A stretch of 22,953 bases of DNA from DASVLX01 sp035552275 (GTDB taxonomy: Bacteria; Actinomycetota; Actinomycetes; Mycobacteriales; Pseudonocardiaceae), in the NCBI GenBank assembly GCA_035552275.1, contig DASZLR010000232.1, positions 1 to 22,953 on the forward strand, in the 5' to 3' direction. The position numbers were made by a program, and so were the translations under genes. The notes beneath the pieces are model-generated. The model worked only from the letters and a program-made list of their open reading frames with translations. It did not search any database and was not told the origin of the DNA. Positions within the stretch are counted from its first letter, which is position 1, and each line of letters begins with the position of its first letter. Of the stretch, positions 7,764 to 14,744 are shown in pieces.

Positions 7764-8910
7764 ACCGTCCCCGTCCGGGGGCCGATCCGAGGGCCAAGAA
7801 CCGCGGGTGACCACGGTCGAGCTGTTCTTCGACCTGGTGTTCGTGTTCACCATCACCCAGCTCACCTCGGTGCTGATCGGCGAGCCCAGCGGCATCGGGC
7901 TGGCCAAGATGGCGCTGCTGCTGGCCATCGTCTGGTGGATGTACGGCGGCTACGCCTGGCTCACCAACATGGTGCCGCCCGTGCGGCTGCTGCCCCGGCT
8001 GCTGCTGGTGCTGTCGATGATCGGCTTCCTGGTGGTGGCGCTGGCCGTGCCGACCGCGTTCGGCTCCGGCGGTGTCGCGTTTGGACTGGGCTATCTGCTG
8101 GTGGTGTGCGTGCACGCCGGCCTGTTCCTGACCTCCGTTCCGGCCCGGCGCAGCATCCTGCGGCTCGCCCCGGTGAACATCGGCGGCGCGGTGCTGCTGC
8201 TGGTCGCCGCGTTCCTGCCGGCGCCGGTGCGGTGGGCGATCTGGGCGCTGGTGCCGACCGTCCACTGGGGACTTCCGCTGCTTCGCGGCTCGGTCGGCTA
8301 CGAGATCCGGCCGGCCCATTTCGTTGAGCGGCACGGACTTGTGCTCATCATCGCGTTCGGCGAGTCGGTGACCGCGATCGGCGTCGGGGTCAGTGTCGGC
8401 GGGACCGCGCTGCGGCTCTCGCCGGGGCTGGTGCTGGTCGCGGCGCTGGCGCTGATGGTGCTGCTCGGGCTGTGGTGGAGCTATTTCGGCGGCGCCGACG
8501 AACTGGCCGAGCAGCGGCTGGTGGCCGCGGACCCGCCGACCCGCGCCCGGATGGCGTTGGCCGCCTTCGGTCGCGGCTACTACCTGATGCTGGCCGGCGT
8601 GATCATTCTGGCGGCTGGGGTCAAGCGGTCCATCGGCCATCCCTGGGAGACCGGCCATCTGACGCCGGCCGTGGCGATCGGCGGCGGGGTCGCGCTGTAT
8701 CTGGCCGGCGACGCGGCGTTGCGGCATGTCCTGCGGCTGCGGCCGATGCTGCCGCGCTGCGTGGGGCTGGCGCTGGCGGCGCTGAGCATCCCGGTCGGCG
8801 TGGCCGCGCCGACCAGCGCGCAACTCGCCATGCTGGCGGCGGTGCTGCTCGGCGTGTTCGCCGTCGAACGGTGGATGGCCCCGGTGCACAGCGGTCCGGC
8901 CAGCGGCTAG
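7732..8910 (+). CDS. LtrA-family (low temperature requirement A) membrane protein
   Basis: A 392-residue polytopic membrane protein. The diagnostic LtrA family opening is present: TTVELFFDLVFVFTITQL at about residues 27-44, followed by roughly ten hydrophobic segments to the C-terminus. A second family-like stretch is ERHGLVLIIAFGESV near the middle, where acidic residues sit in membrane helices. LtrA was named from a Listeria mutant that fails to grow in the cold, but its biochemical role is not established. The first ATG (7732) overlaps the ATPase gene by 32 bp and has no clear ribosome binding site. A GTG at 7807 in the same frame, right before the conserved motif, is an alternative. The stop overlaps a convergent gene by 4 bp. 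Confidence 0.87.
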   Translation: MTSHTTSPAAEPSPSGGRSEGQEPRVTTVELFFDLVFVFTITQLTSVLIGEPSGIGLAKMALLLAIVWWMYGGYAWLTNMVPPVRLLPRLLLVLSMIGFLVVALAVPTAFGSGGVAFGLGYLLVVCVHAGLFLTSVPARRSILRLAPVNIGGAVLLLVAAFLPAPVRWAIWALVPTVHWGLPLLRGSVGYEIRPAHFVERHGLVLIIAFGESVTAIGVGVSVGGTALRLSPGLVLVAALALMVLLGLWWSYFGGADELAEQRLVAADPPTRARMALAAFGRGYYLMLAGVIILAAGVKRSIGHPWETGHLTPAVAIGGGVALYLAGDAALRHVLRLRPMLPRCVGLALAALSIPVGVAAPTSAQLAMLAAVLLGVFAVERWMAPVHSGPASG

Positions 8911-9107
8911 TTCGCCGGGCCGCCGTCGGAACCGTCGTCCCGCTTGGTCTGCTCATCCAGTTCTCGCAGGAAATCCGGGTCGTCATCCGGCCCGACCGAC
9001 CGCCGCCGCGCGCCCGCGCCGACTCGGGGCGACGCCAGCGCTCGCCACACCGGAATCGCGATGCTCACGACGCCGATCGCGGCAAGCAGGTAGAGCAGTG
9101 CCGTCAT
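8907..9107 (-). CDS. Small membrane protein, 66 aa, coupled to bldC
   Basis: I do not recognise this family. One hydrophobic segment at residues 3-24 (LLYLLAAIGVVSIAIPVWRAL) is followed by a charged, Asp/Arg-rich tail, suggesting a single-pass membrane protein with a cytoplasmic C-terminus. It is supported as a real gene because its ATG at 9107 overlaps the bldC stop in the ATGA pattern on the minus strand, implying cotranscription and coupled translation. Without it, about 200 bp downstream of bldC would be empty in this dense region. Its stop overlaps the convergent LtrA-like gene by 4 bp. Function is unknown. Confidence 0.65.
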   Translation of the reverse strand: MTALLYLLAAIGVVSIAIPVWRALASPRVGAGARRRSVGPDDDPDFLRELDEQTKRDDGSDGGPAN

Positions 9108-9334
9108 ACGCCGCGTACCGGCTCGCTGGCTTCCGTGGTCAGTTCGGCCAGCAGCGCCTTCACCTCGGATTCCCGGAACCGCCGATGCCCGCCCGGAGTG
9201 CGGATCGAGCCGATCCGACCGGCCGTCGCCCAGCGGGTCACGGTTTTCGGGTCCACCCGAAACAGCGTGGCGACCTCGCCGGGCGTGAGCAGGCGTTCGC
9301 TCGCCTGACGGTTGTGCTGAACGGACGCGGTCAC
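9104..9334 (-). CDS. bldC: BldC-like MerR-type DNA-binding regulator
   Basis: A 76-residue protein that is essentially one winged-helix DNA-binding domain of the MerR/excisionase type. The region from LTPGEVATLFRVDP through KTVTRWATAGRI to RTPGGHRRFRESEV (about residues 16-58) is typical of actinobacterial BldC, a small regulator that controls the onset of development in Streptomyces. There is no effector or dimerisation coiled coil as in full MerR proteins, which fits BldC. I chose GTG at 9334 because AGGAGG sits 6 nt before it (9341-9346) and the length matches BldC. The frame stays open upstream to 9529, but that extension does not look like BldC. It is followed by a coupled 66-aa membrane protein. 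Confidence 0.9.
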   Translation of the reverse strand: MTASVQHNRQASERLLTPGEVATLFRVDPKTVTRWATAGRIGSIRTPGGHRRFRESEVKALLAELTTEASEPVRGV

Positions 9335-9340
9335 GCTCGT

Positions 9341-9346
9341 CCTCCT
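9341..9346 (-). promoter_or_regulatory. Ribosome binding site AGGAGG of bldC
   Basis: A perfect AGGAGG 6 nt before the GTG at 9334. It decides the short BldC form over the longer open frame. Confidence 0.8.
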
Positions 9347-9455
9347 CGCGTTGTCCTCACCGACCGGGATCACCGCTGGCCATCGCGACCCGCGAGATCC
9401 GGCGTACCGGTCGCATACTGGCATCTCGCCCGCCAGGTACGCGAACGCTTGTCCG

Positions 9456-9461
9456 ATAGTA
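9456..9461 (-). promoter_or_regulatory. Possible bldC -10 box
   Basis: TACTAT on the minus strand, about 120 bp upstream of bldC. It is bracketed by an inverted pair TTGTCC (9449-9454) and GGACAA (9475-9480). No good -35 is seen. The rest of 9347-9574 shows no convincing gene. Confidence 0.25.
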
Positions 9462-9574
9462 AAGAGGGAGTAAGGGACAAATCGCCACTTCTGTCTACGC
9501 CGCGTTCCGCCGGCCGTCAATGCTGCCACGGCGCTTGCTAGGAAGCTCCCAGGAAGCCCGCGCGGACGGCCGAG

Positions 9575-9580
9575 TAACGT
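9575..9580 (+). promoter_or_regulatory. -10 box of the DUF4229-like gene, leaderless type
   Basis: TAACGT lies 8 nt before GTG 9589. No ribosome binding site is present, so a leaderless transcript is likely. Confidence 0.4.
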
Positions 9581-9588
9581 GGTCCGAC

Positions 9589-9939
9589 GTGCGGGAAGCC
9601 CACAGCGCCGACACTACTTCTGAGGCCGAGACGGACGCTCCAGCAGCGCCGACCGGGCTCGGGCGCGACCTCGCGCTGTACACCCTCGGCCGGATCGGGC
9701 TGATCGTGGTCGTCGCCGTGGTGCTCGTGCTGGCCGGGGTGCCGCTGCTGATCAGCTTGGCGGTGGGCGTGATCGCCGGCCTGCCGCTGTCCATGCTGGT
9801 GCTGCGTGGCCTGCACAACCGGGTGTCCACCGGCCTGGCCCACCGATCGGCCGCCCGCCGGGCCCAGCGTGCCCGGTTGCGCGCCGAACTGCGCGGCGAA
9901 GCCGATGAAGACTCTGAGGAGTCCGACTCGGAAGGCTAA
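9589..9939 (+). CDS. DUF4229-like small membrane protein
   Basis: A protein of about 116 residues. It has an acidic N-terminal stretch, two hydrophobic segments at about 33-53 and 54-75 (RIGLIVVVAVVLVLAGVPLL, then ISLAVGVIAGLPLSMLVL), an Arg-rich segment (HRSAARRAQRARLRAELRG) and a very acidic end. This layout fits the DUF4229 family, which is often encoded next to menaquinone genes in actinobacteria. The function is unknown. I chose GTG at 9589 for its -10-like TAACGT 8 nt upstream. A longer frame to 9520 is open but lacks a ribosome binding site. It converges on menA with only 7 bp between the stop codons, leaving no space for a conventional terminator. Confidence 0.7.
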   Translation: MREAHSADTTSEAETDAPAAPTGLGRDLALYTLGRIGLIVVVAVVLVLAGVPLLISLAVGVIAGLPLSMLVLRGLHNRVSTGLAHRSAARRAQRARLRAELRGEADEDSEESDSEG

Positions 9940-9946
9940 ATCTGGG

Positions 9947-10816
9947 CTAAATCGCCAACGCCAGACCGGTGAGCGCGGCCCAGAGCAGCATCGCCAGGCC
10001 GGTGTCCCGGAGCACCGGGATCAGCGCGCGACCGGACCCCCCGCCGGCCACCAGTCGCACCGGTCGCACGATCAGCGCCGCCGCGACCAGGCCGAGCAGC
10101 GCCCACGAATGTGCCACTGACAGTGTCACGGTGGCTGCGAACGGAATCGCCACCAGCACCAGGTACAGCCGCCGCGCGCCCCGGTCGCCCAGCCGGACCG
10201 CCAGCGTGCGCTTGCCGGTGTCCTGGTCGGTGGGGATGTCCCGGACGTTGTTGCTGACCAGCACCGCCGCCGAGAACGAGCCAATCGCGACCGCCGCGCC
10301 CGCACCCGACCAGGTCAGCCGGCCGGACTGGACGTACAGCGTGCCCAGCACCGCGACCAGCCCGAAGAACAGGAACACGGCCACTTCGCCCAGGCCGCTG
10401 TACCCGTACGGACGACTGCCGCCGGTGTAGAACCAGGCCGCCAGGATGCAGGCCGCGCCGACCAGCACCAGCCACCAGCGGCCGGCGGCCAGCACCAGGA
10501 CGAGCCCGGTGACGCCGGCCAGCCCGAAGCAGGCGAACGCCGCCGCGCGCACCAGCGGCGGCCGGACCAGGCCGGAACCGACCAGCCGCAGCGGACCGAC
10601 CCGGACGTCATCGGTGCCGCGCACGCCGTCGGAGTAGTCGTTGGCGAAGTTGACGCCGATGATCAGCGACATCGCCACGACCAGCGCGAGCAACGACTGC
10701 CACCAGACGAAACCATCGATCGCCGCAGCCGCCCCGGCGCCGGCGAGCACCGGCGCGACCGCGTTGGGCAGGGTGCGCGGCCGAGCGCCCTCCACCCACT
10801 GTCCCACTGTGGCCAT
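9947..10816 (-). CDS. menA: 1,4-dihydroxy-2-naphthoate polyprenyltransferase MenA
   Basis: A 289-residue integral membrane prenyltransferase of the UbiA superfamily. It attaches the polyprenyl chain to 1,4-dihydroxy-2-naphthoate to give demethylmenaquinone. The first Asp-rich motif is NFANDYSDGVRGTD at about residues 56-69, and the second is in DIPTDQDTGKRTLAVRLGD near 193-211; both bind Mg-diphosphate. About eight to nine hydrophobic segments are present. The N-terminal WVEGARPRTLPNAVAPVLAG is typical of MenA and separates it from other UbiA enzymes. The start at 10816 is favoured because GAGG precedes it by 9 nt; an ATG at 10825 abuts that site. It follows menE on the same strand by 22 bp and probably shares the menB-menE-menA transcript. 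Confidence 0.94.
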   Translation of the reverse strand: MATVGQWVEGARPRTLPNAVAPVLAGAGAAAAIDGFVWWQSLLALVVAMSLIIGVNFANDYSDGVRGTDDVRVGPLRLVGSGLVRPPLVRAAAFACFGLAGVTGLVLVLAAGRWWLVLVGAACILAAWFYTGGSRPYGYSGLGEVAVFLFFGLVAVLGTLYVQSGRLTWSGAGAAVAIGSFSAAVLVSNNVRDIPTDQDTGKRTLAVRLGDRGARRLYLVLVAIPFAATVTLSVAHSWALLGLVAAALIVRPVRLVAGGGSGRALIPVLRDTGLAMLLWAALTGLALAI

Positions 10817-10838
10817 GCTCGCCATCCTCGCATTTCAC

Positions 10839-12011
10839 TCAGCGGTGGTCGGCGAACAGCGCCCGTACGGCCATCCGATCGATCTTGCCGGGGCCGCGCA
10901 GCGGCAGCTCGCCGACGAACACGATCCGCTTGGGCACCGCCGCTCGGCCCGCTTCCGCACGGACCGCCGCGCGCAGATGTTCGTCGTCAGGTGGGGCCGC
11001 TGGGTCGGCCGGCACCACGGCGGCCACCACCGCCTGTCCCCACCGCTGGTCCGGCACGCCCAGCACGCACGCCTCGCGCACCCCCGGCTGCGCCAACAGA
11101 ACCCGTTCCACCAGCACCGGCGACACCTTCACGCCGCCGGTGTTCACCATGTCGTCGGTCCGGCCGAGGATCTCCAGCTGGCCGCCGACCATCCGGCCGG
11201 CGTCGCCGGTGCGAAACCAGCCGTCCGCGAACGCCGCCGAGGTCAGGTCCGGCCGGAGTCGGTAGCCGTGCGCCAGCATCGGCCCGGCCAACTCGACCGG
11301 CCCGACACCGTCGACCGGCTCGGCCAGCCGCACCTCCAGTCCCGCCAACGGAACGCCGTCGTACACGCACCCGCTGGCCGTCTCGCTCATCCCGTAGGCC
11401 GACACCACCGCGATCCCGGCGGTCTCGGCCCGTTCGCGCAGCTCGGGCGAGGTGGCGGCAGCGCCGAGGAGCACCGCGTCGAACGCACGCAGCGCGGCCA
11501 ACCCGGCTCCGCCGGCGTCGAGCAGCCGAGCGAGTTGGGTGGGCACCATCGCCGTGTATCGCGGTCCGTCACCGGCCAGCGCCTCCCGCGCAGCCGCCAC
11601 GAACGACTCGGCTCGGAACGGCCCCGCCAGGTCCACAATGGACGGCTGACTGCCGGCGAGCAGGGAGCGGGTCAGCACCTGCAATCCGCCGATGTACTGG
11701 GCCGGTGTGGCCAGCAGCCAGCGTCCCGGACCGCCGAGCCGATCATGGGTCGCTTCCGCGGATGCCCGCAGGGCGGCGGCGGACAGCAGCACGCCCTTGG
11801 GTTCGCCGGTCGACCCGGAGGTGGCGATGATCACAGCGGTGTCCGGCTCGACCGGCTCGGTCGGGGCCATCGCCGCGCGCAGTACGTCGAGCGTGGGCGA
11901 TGTGGCGTCCAACGGCAGCACCGCCGGGCCGCCGTCGAGCGCCTGTACCAGCGCCGTGGCCAATTCCGCGACTCCGGTGGGTCCGCCGTCAAGCAGCACC
12001 TGGCGCAGCAT
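10839..12011 (-). CDS. menE: o-succinylbenzoate--CoA ligase MenE
   Basis: A 390-residue adenylate-forming enzyme that activates o-succinylbenzoate with ATP and CoA to OSB-CoA in the cytosol. The P-loop-like motif TSGSTGEPKG is at about 64-73. The adenylate motif YGMSETASG lies in the middle, and GWFRTGD toward the C-terminal domain. The near-terminal lysine in GPGKIDR (about Lys376) is the conserved catalytic lysine of the superfamily. The protein is short for acyl-CoA synthetases because the N-terminal part is reduced, as in other actinobacterial MenE proteins. The start is 2 bp after the menB stop and lacks its own ribosome binding site, so translation probably depends on menB. The neighbouring men genes make MenE more likely than a generic ligase. 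Confidence 0.92.
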   Translation of the reverse strand: MLRQVLLDGGPTGVAELATALVQALDGGPAVLPLDATSPTLDVLRAAMAPTEPVEPDTAVIIATSGSTGEPKGVLLSAAALRASAEATHDRLGGPGRWLLATPAQYIGGLQVLTRSLLAGSQPSIVDLAGPFRAESFVAAAREALAGDGPRYTAMVPTQLARLLDAGGAGLAALRAFDAVLLGAAATSPELRERAETAGIAVVSAYGMSETASGCVYDGVPLAGLEVRLAEPVDGVGPVELAGPMLAHGYRLRPDLTSAAFADGWFRTGDAGRMVGGQLEILGRTDDMVNTGGVKVSPVLVERVLLAQPGVREACVLGVPDQRWGQAVVAAVVPADPAAPPDDEHLRAAVRAEAGRAAVPKRIVFVGELPLRGPGKIDRMAVRALFADHR

Positions 12012-12013
12012 GA

Positions 12014-12958
12014 TCAGAAATACCAGGGAAAGCGCGACCAGTCCGGCGGCCGCTTCTCCAGGAACGAGTCGCGGCCCTCGACCGCCTCGTCCGTCATGTA
12101 CGCCAGCCGGGTCGCCTCGCCCGCGAACACCTGCTGACCGACCAGACCGTCATCAATCAGATTGAACGAGTACTTCAGCATCCGCTGCGCGGTAGGCGAC
12201 TTGCCGTTGATCTCCTTCGCCCACTGCAACGCCGTCGCCTCCAACTCGGCGTGCGGCACAACCGCGTTGACCATGCCCATCCGGTGCGCGTCCTCGGCGG
12301 TGTAGGGGCGGCCGAGAAGGAAGATCTCCCGGGCGAACTTCTGCCCGACCTGCCGGGCCAGATACGCCGAGCCGAAGCCGCCGTCGAAACTGCCCACGTC
12401 GGCGTCGGTCTGTTTGAACCGGGCGTGTTCGGCGCTGGCCAGGGTGAGATCGCACACCACGTGCAGGCTGTGCCCGCCGCCGGCCGCCCAGCCGTTCACC
12501 ACCGCGATGACGATCTTCGGCATGAACCGGATCAGCCGCTGGCATTCCAGGATGTGCAGCCGGCCGGCCCGCGCCGGATCGACCGTCTCCGCTGTCTCGC
12601 CGCTGGCGTACTGGTAGCCGGAGCGGCCGCGAATGCGCTGGTCGCCGCCGGAACAGAACGCCCAGCCGCCGTCCTTCGGTGATGGGCCGTTGCCGGTGAG
12701 CAGCACGCAGCCGACATCCGAGGACATCCGCGCGTGGTCCAGCGCCCGGTACAGCTCGTCCACCGTGTGCGGGCGGAAGGCGTTGCGGATCTCGGGCCGG
12801 TTGAACGCGATCCGCACGGTTCCGGAGTCGGGGCCTTTTCCGACGGCCCGGTGGTACGTGATGTCGGTGAACTCGAACCCGTCGACCGGCCGCCAGGCGT
12901 TCGGATCGAACAGCTCGGACACGGTGGGCTTGACGGTGCGCTCGGTCGGTTCGGACAC
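12014..12958 (-). CDS. menB: 1,4-dihydroxy-2-naphthoyl-CoA synthase MenB
   Basis: A 314-residue crotonase-fold enzyme that closes the second ring of the naphthoquinone by converting OSB-CoA to DHNA-CoA. Family features include FNRPEIRNAFRP, the oxyanion-hole region FCSGGDQRIRGRSGYQY, the second stretch NGWAAGGGHSLHVVCDLTLA, the active-site loop DADVGSFDGGFGSAYLARQ, and the C-terminal PPDWSRFPWYF. This layout separates MenB from ordinary enoyl-CoA hydratases. I chose GTG at 12958. The frame is open to 13045, but that would overlap divergent menD, and a TATTGT -10 box sits 8 nt before 12958. The 314-residue length equals what I recall for the mycobacterial enzyme. It heads a menB-menE-menA unit. 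Confidence 0.94.
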   Translation of the reverse strand: MSEPTERTVKPTVSELFDPNAWRPVDGFEFTDITYHRAVGKGPDSGTVRIAFNRPEIRNAFRPHTVDELYRALDHARMSSDVGCVLLTGNGPSPKDGGWAFCSGGDQRIRGRSGYQYASGETAETVDPARAGRLHILECQRLIRFMPKIVIAVVNGWAAGGGHSLHVVCDLTLASAEHARFKQTDADVGSFDGGFGSAYLARQVGQKFAREIFLLGRPYTAEDAHRMGMVNAVVPHAELEATALQWAKEINGKSPTAQRMLKYSFNLIDDGLVGQQVFAGEATRLAYMTDEAVEGRDSFLEKRPPDWSRFPWYF

Positions 12959-12961
12959 AGG

Positions 12962-12990
12962 TTGAGACAATACGGTTTGAGACAATGCGG
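12962..12990. repeat. Two direct repeats in the menB/menD divergent promoter
   Basis: TTGAGACAATACGG (12962-12975) and TTGAGACAATGCGG (12977-12990) differ at one base and are spaced with a 15-bp period. Each contains the dyad TTG-N3-CAA. Together they fill nearly the whole 34-bp gap between the two starts, so a bound protein would affect both genes. Confidence 0.6.
12967..12972 (-). promoter_or_regulatory. Putative -10 box of menB, leaderless type
   Basis: TATTGT on the minus strand lies 8 nt before GTG 12958 with no ribosome binding site. On the plus strand, menD could use TACGGT (12971-12976) or the less typical GACAAT (12981-12986, 6 nt before ATG 12993). Confidence 0.4.
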
Positions 12991-12992
12991 CG

Positions 12993-14744
12993 ATGAACCC
13001 GTCCACCGCGCTGGCCTCGGTGTTTGTCGATGAACTCGTACGCAACGATGTTCGTCACATCGTGGTCTGTCCCGGATCGCGGAACGCTCCGCTGTCCATG
13101 GCGCTGGACCGGGCCGCCCGCGACGGCCGGCTCAACCTGCATGTGCGGATTGACGAGCGGTCGGCCGGATTCCTCGCGCTGGGCCTGGCCCGCGCGCTCG
13201 CCCACCGCGGACCTGGGCTGGCGGCGGTCGTGTGCACCTCCGGCACCGCGGTGGCGAATCTGCATCCGGCGGTGTTGGAGGCGCACCACTCGAATATCGG
13301 GCTGCTGCTGCTCACCGCCGACCGGCCGGCCGAACTGCACGGTACCGGGGCGAGCCAGACCATCGAGCAGCGCGGCCTGTTCGGCCCGGCGGCGGCGAGC
13401 ATGGAATTCCCGGTGGCACACAAGGAGAACGGCCAGAACGGGGTGTGGCGCGGACTGGTCTGCCGGGCAGTGGCATTGGCTCGCGCCGGCGAGCCGGTCC
13501 AGGTGAACCTGCCATTTCGCGAGCCACTCGTTCCTGACGCCGACGCGAGCTGGCCGGAATCGCTGGACGGCCGTCCCGACGGAGCCCCGTGGACCCAGTC
13601 GACCCTGGTTTCCGCGTCCGCGACCCTGATTTCTGACCCTGACGGTGTGTCGACTCCGGTCGGCGTGTCGTCGCTGAAGGCCCCCCGAACAGCCATGATA
13701 GTCGGTGATGATCATGGGGGGCGGGTGCGGGCGGCCGCGGAGATCGCCGCGCGGGCCGGGTGGCCGGTGATCGCGGAGCCGACCGTCGCGCCGATCGCGC
13801 TCGCCGCCGGGGCAGCGGTGCTCGGCAGCGGATCGCTGTTGCTCGGGCTGTCGCCGTTGCCCGCCGAACTGGCTCCGGACGCGGTGGTCGTGGTGGGCCG
13901 GCCGACGCTGTCGCGGGCGGTGGCGCGACTGTTGCGCACCGTGCCGGTCGTGCAACTGGTCGGCCCGTACCCACGCTGGCCCGACCCGCAGCACCTGGCC
14001 ACCCACGTCAGCGACCGGCTCGCCCCGGAAGTGCCGGCTGGGTTCGCGGTCGACCCGGCATGGCTGGCCGGCTGGCTGCGGGCCGACGAGGCCGCCGGCA
14101 CCGCCGTGGACAAGCTGCTCGCGGAAGCGCCCCGGCTGACCGGGCTCCAGGTGGCCCGGGAACTGGTCGACGCGCTGCCCGTCGGCGCGCCGCTGTTCCT
14201 CGGCTCGTCCAACCCGGTCCGCGCCGTCGACCTGGTCGCCCGGCCCCGCGCCGACCTGCTGGTGCTGGCGAACCGAGGCGTCGCCGGCATCGACGGGAGC
14301 GTGTCCACCGCCGCGGGACTGGCGCTCGGTCTCGGCGAACCGACGTACGCGCTGCTCGGCGACCTGACGTTCCTGCACGACATCAACGGCCTGCTGACCG
14401 GTCCGGCCGAACCCCGGCCGGACCTGACGATCGTGGTGTGCAACGACAACGGCGGCGGCATCTTCGCGCTACTGGAACAGGGCGCGCCCGAGCACGCGGC
14501 CAGCTTCGAGCGGGTGTTCGGCACCCCGCACGACGCCGACCTGGCCGCGCTGTGCGCCGGCTACCGCGCGTCGCACACCCTGGTCGACAGCCTGATTGAC
14601 GGGGTCGCCGGGTTGCGGGCCGCGCTCGCGCCGGCGCCCGGCGTACGGGTGATCGAGGTCCGCATGCCGCGCGACGACCTGCGCGATCTGTACGCCCGGC
14701 TGCGTGCCACCGTCGCCGCCGCCGTCACCTCGACACTCAGCTAG
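12993..14744 (+). CDS. menD: SEPHCHC synthase MenD
   Basis: A 583-residue thiamine diphosphate enzyme. It joins isochorismate and 2-oxoglutarate to form 2-succinyl-5-enolpyruvyl-6-hydroxy-3-cyclohexene-1-carboxylate, the first committed menaquinone step. N-terminal family motifs are clear: VCPGSRNAPLS, then HVRIDERSAGFLALGLA with the glutamate that activates ThDP, and CTSGTAVANLHPAVLEA. The ThDP-Mg motif runs from Gly456-Asp457 (GDLTFLHDINGLL) to CNDNGGGIF with Asn484 and Asn486. Residues about 180-225 form a Ser/Thr/Asp-rich linker before the middle domain. The start at 12993 matches the family N-terminus and respects the divergent menB promoter. The stop overlaps the end of convergent menF by 8 bp. 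Confidence 0.95.
   Translation: MNPSTALASVFVDELVRNDVRHIVVCPGSRNAPLSMALDRAARDGRLNLHVRIDERSAGFLALGLARALAHRGPGLAAVVCTSGTAVANLHPAVLEAHHSNIGLLLLTADRPAELHGTGASQTIEQRGLFGPAAASMEFPVAHKENGQNGVWRGLVCRAVALARAGEPVQVNLPFREPLVPDADASWPESLDGRPDGAPWTQSTLVSASATLISDPDGVSTPVGVSSLKAPRTAMIVGDDHGGRVRAAAEIAARAGWPVIAEPTVAPIALAAGAAVLGSGSLLLGLSPLPAELAPDAVVVVGRPTLSRAVARLLRTVPVVQLVGPYPRWPDPQHLATHVSDRLAPEVPAGFAVDPAWLAGWLRADEAAGTAVDKLLAEAPRLTGLQVARELVDALPVGAPLFLGSSNPVRAVDLVARPRADLLVLANRGVAGIDGSVSTAAGLALGLGEPTYALLGDLTFLHDINGLLTGPAEPRPDLTIVVCNDNGGGIFALLEQGAPEHAASFERVFGTPHDADLAALCAGYRASHTLVDSLIDGVAGLRAALAPAPGVRVIEVRMPRDDLRDLYARLRATVAAAVTSTLS

Noticed and set aside
9335..9529. N-terminal extension of BldC to 141 residues
   Set aside because: The AGGAGG before GTG 9334 and the usual short BldC length favour the 76-residue form.
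12959..13045. N-terminal extension of MenB to 343 residues
   Set aside because: It would overlap the start of menD and lacks a start signal; GTG 12958 has a -10 box and gives the expected length.
13675..13718. Inverted C-run and G-run with CATGAT/ATCATG inside menD
   Set aside because: The arms do not align without internal mismatches and the site is within coding sequence of a linker region; no role can be argued.
12153..14378. A 741-codon minus-strand open frame across menB and menD
   Set aside because: It is a shadow frame produced by GC-biased third positions; both true genes have strong family signatures.
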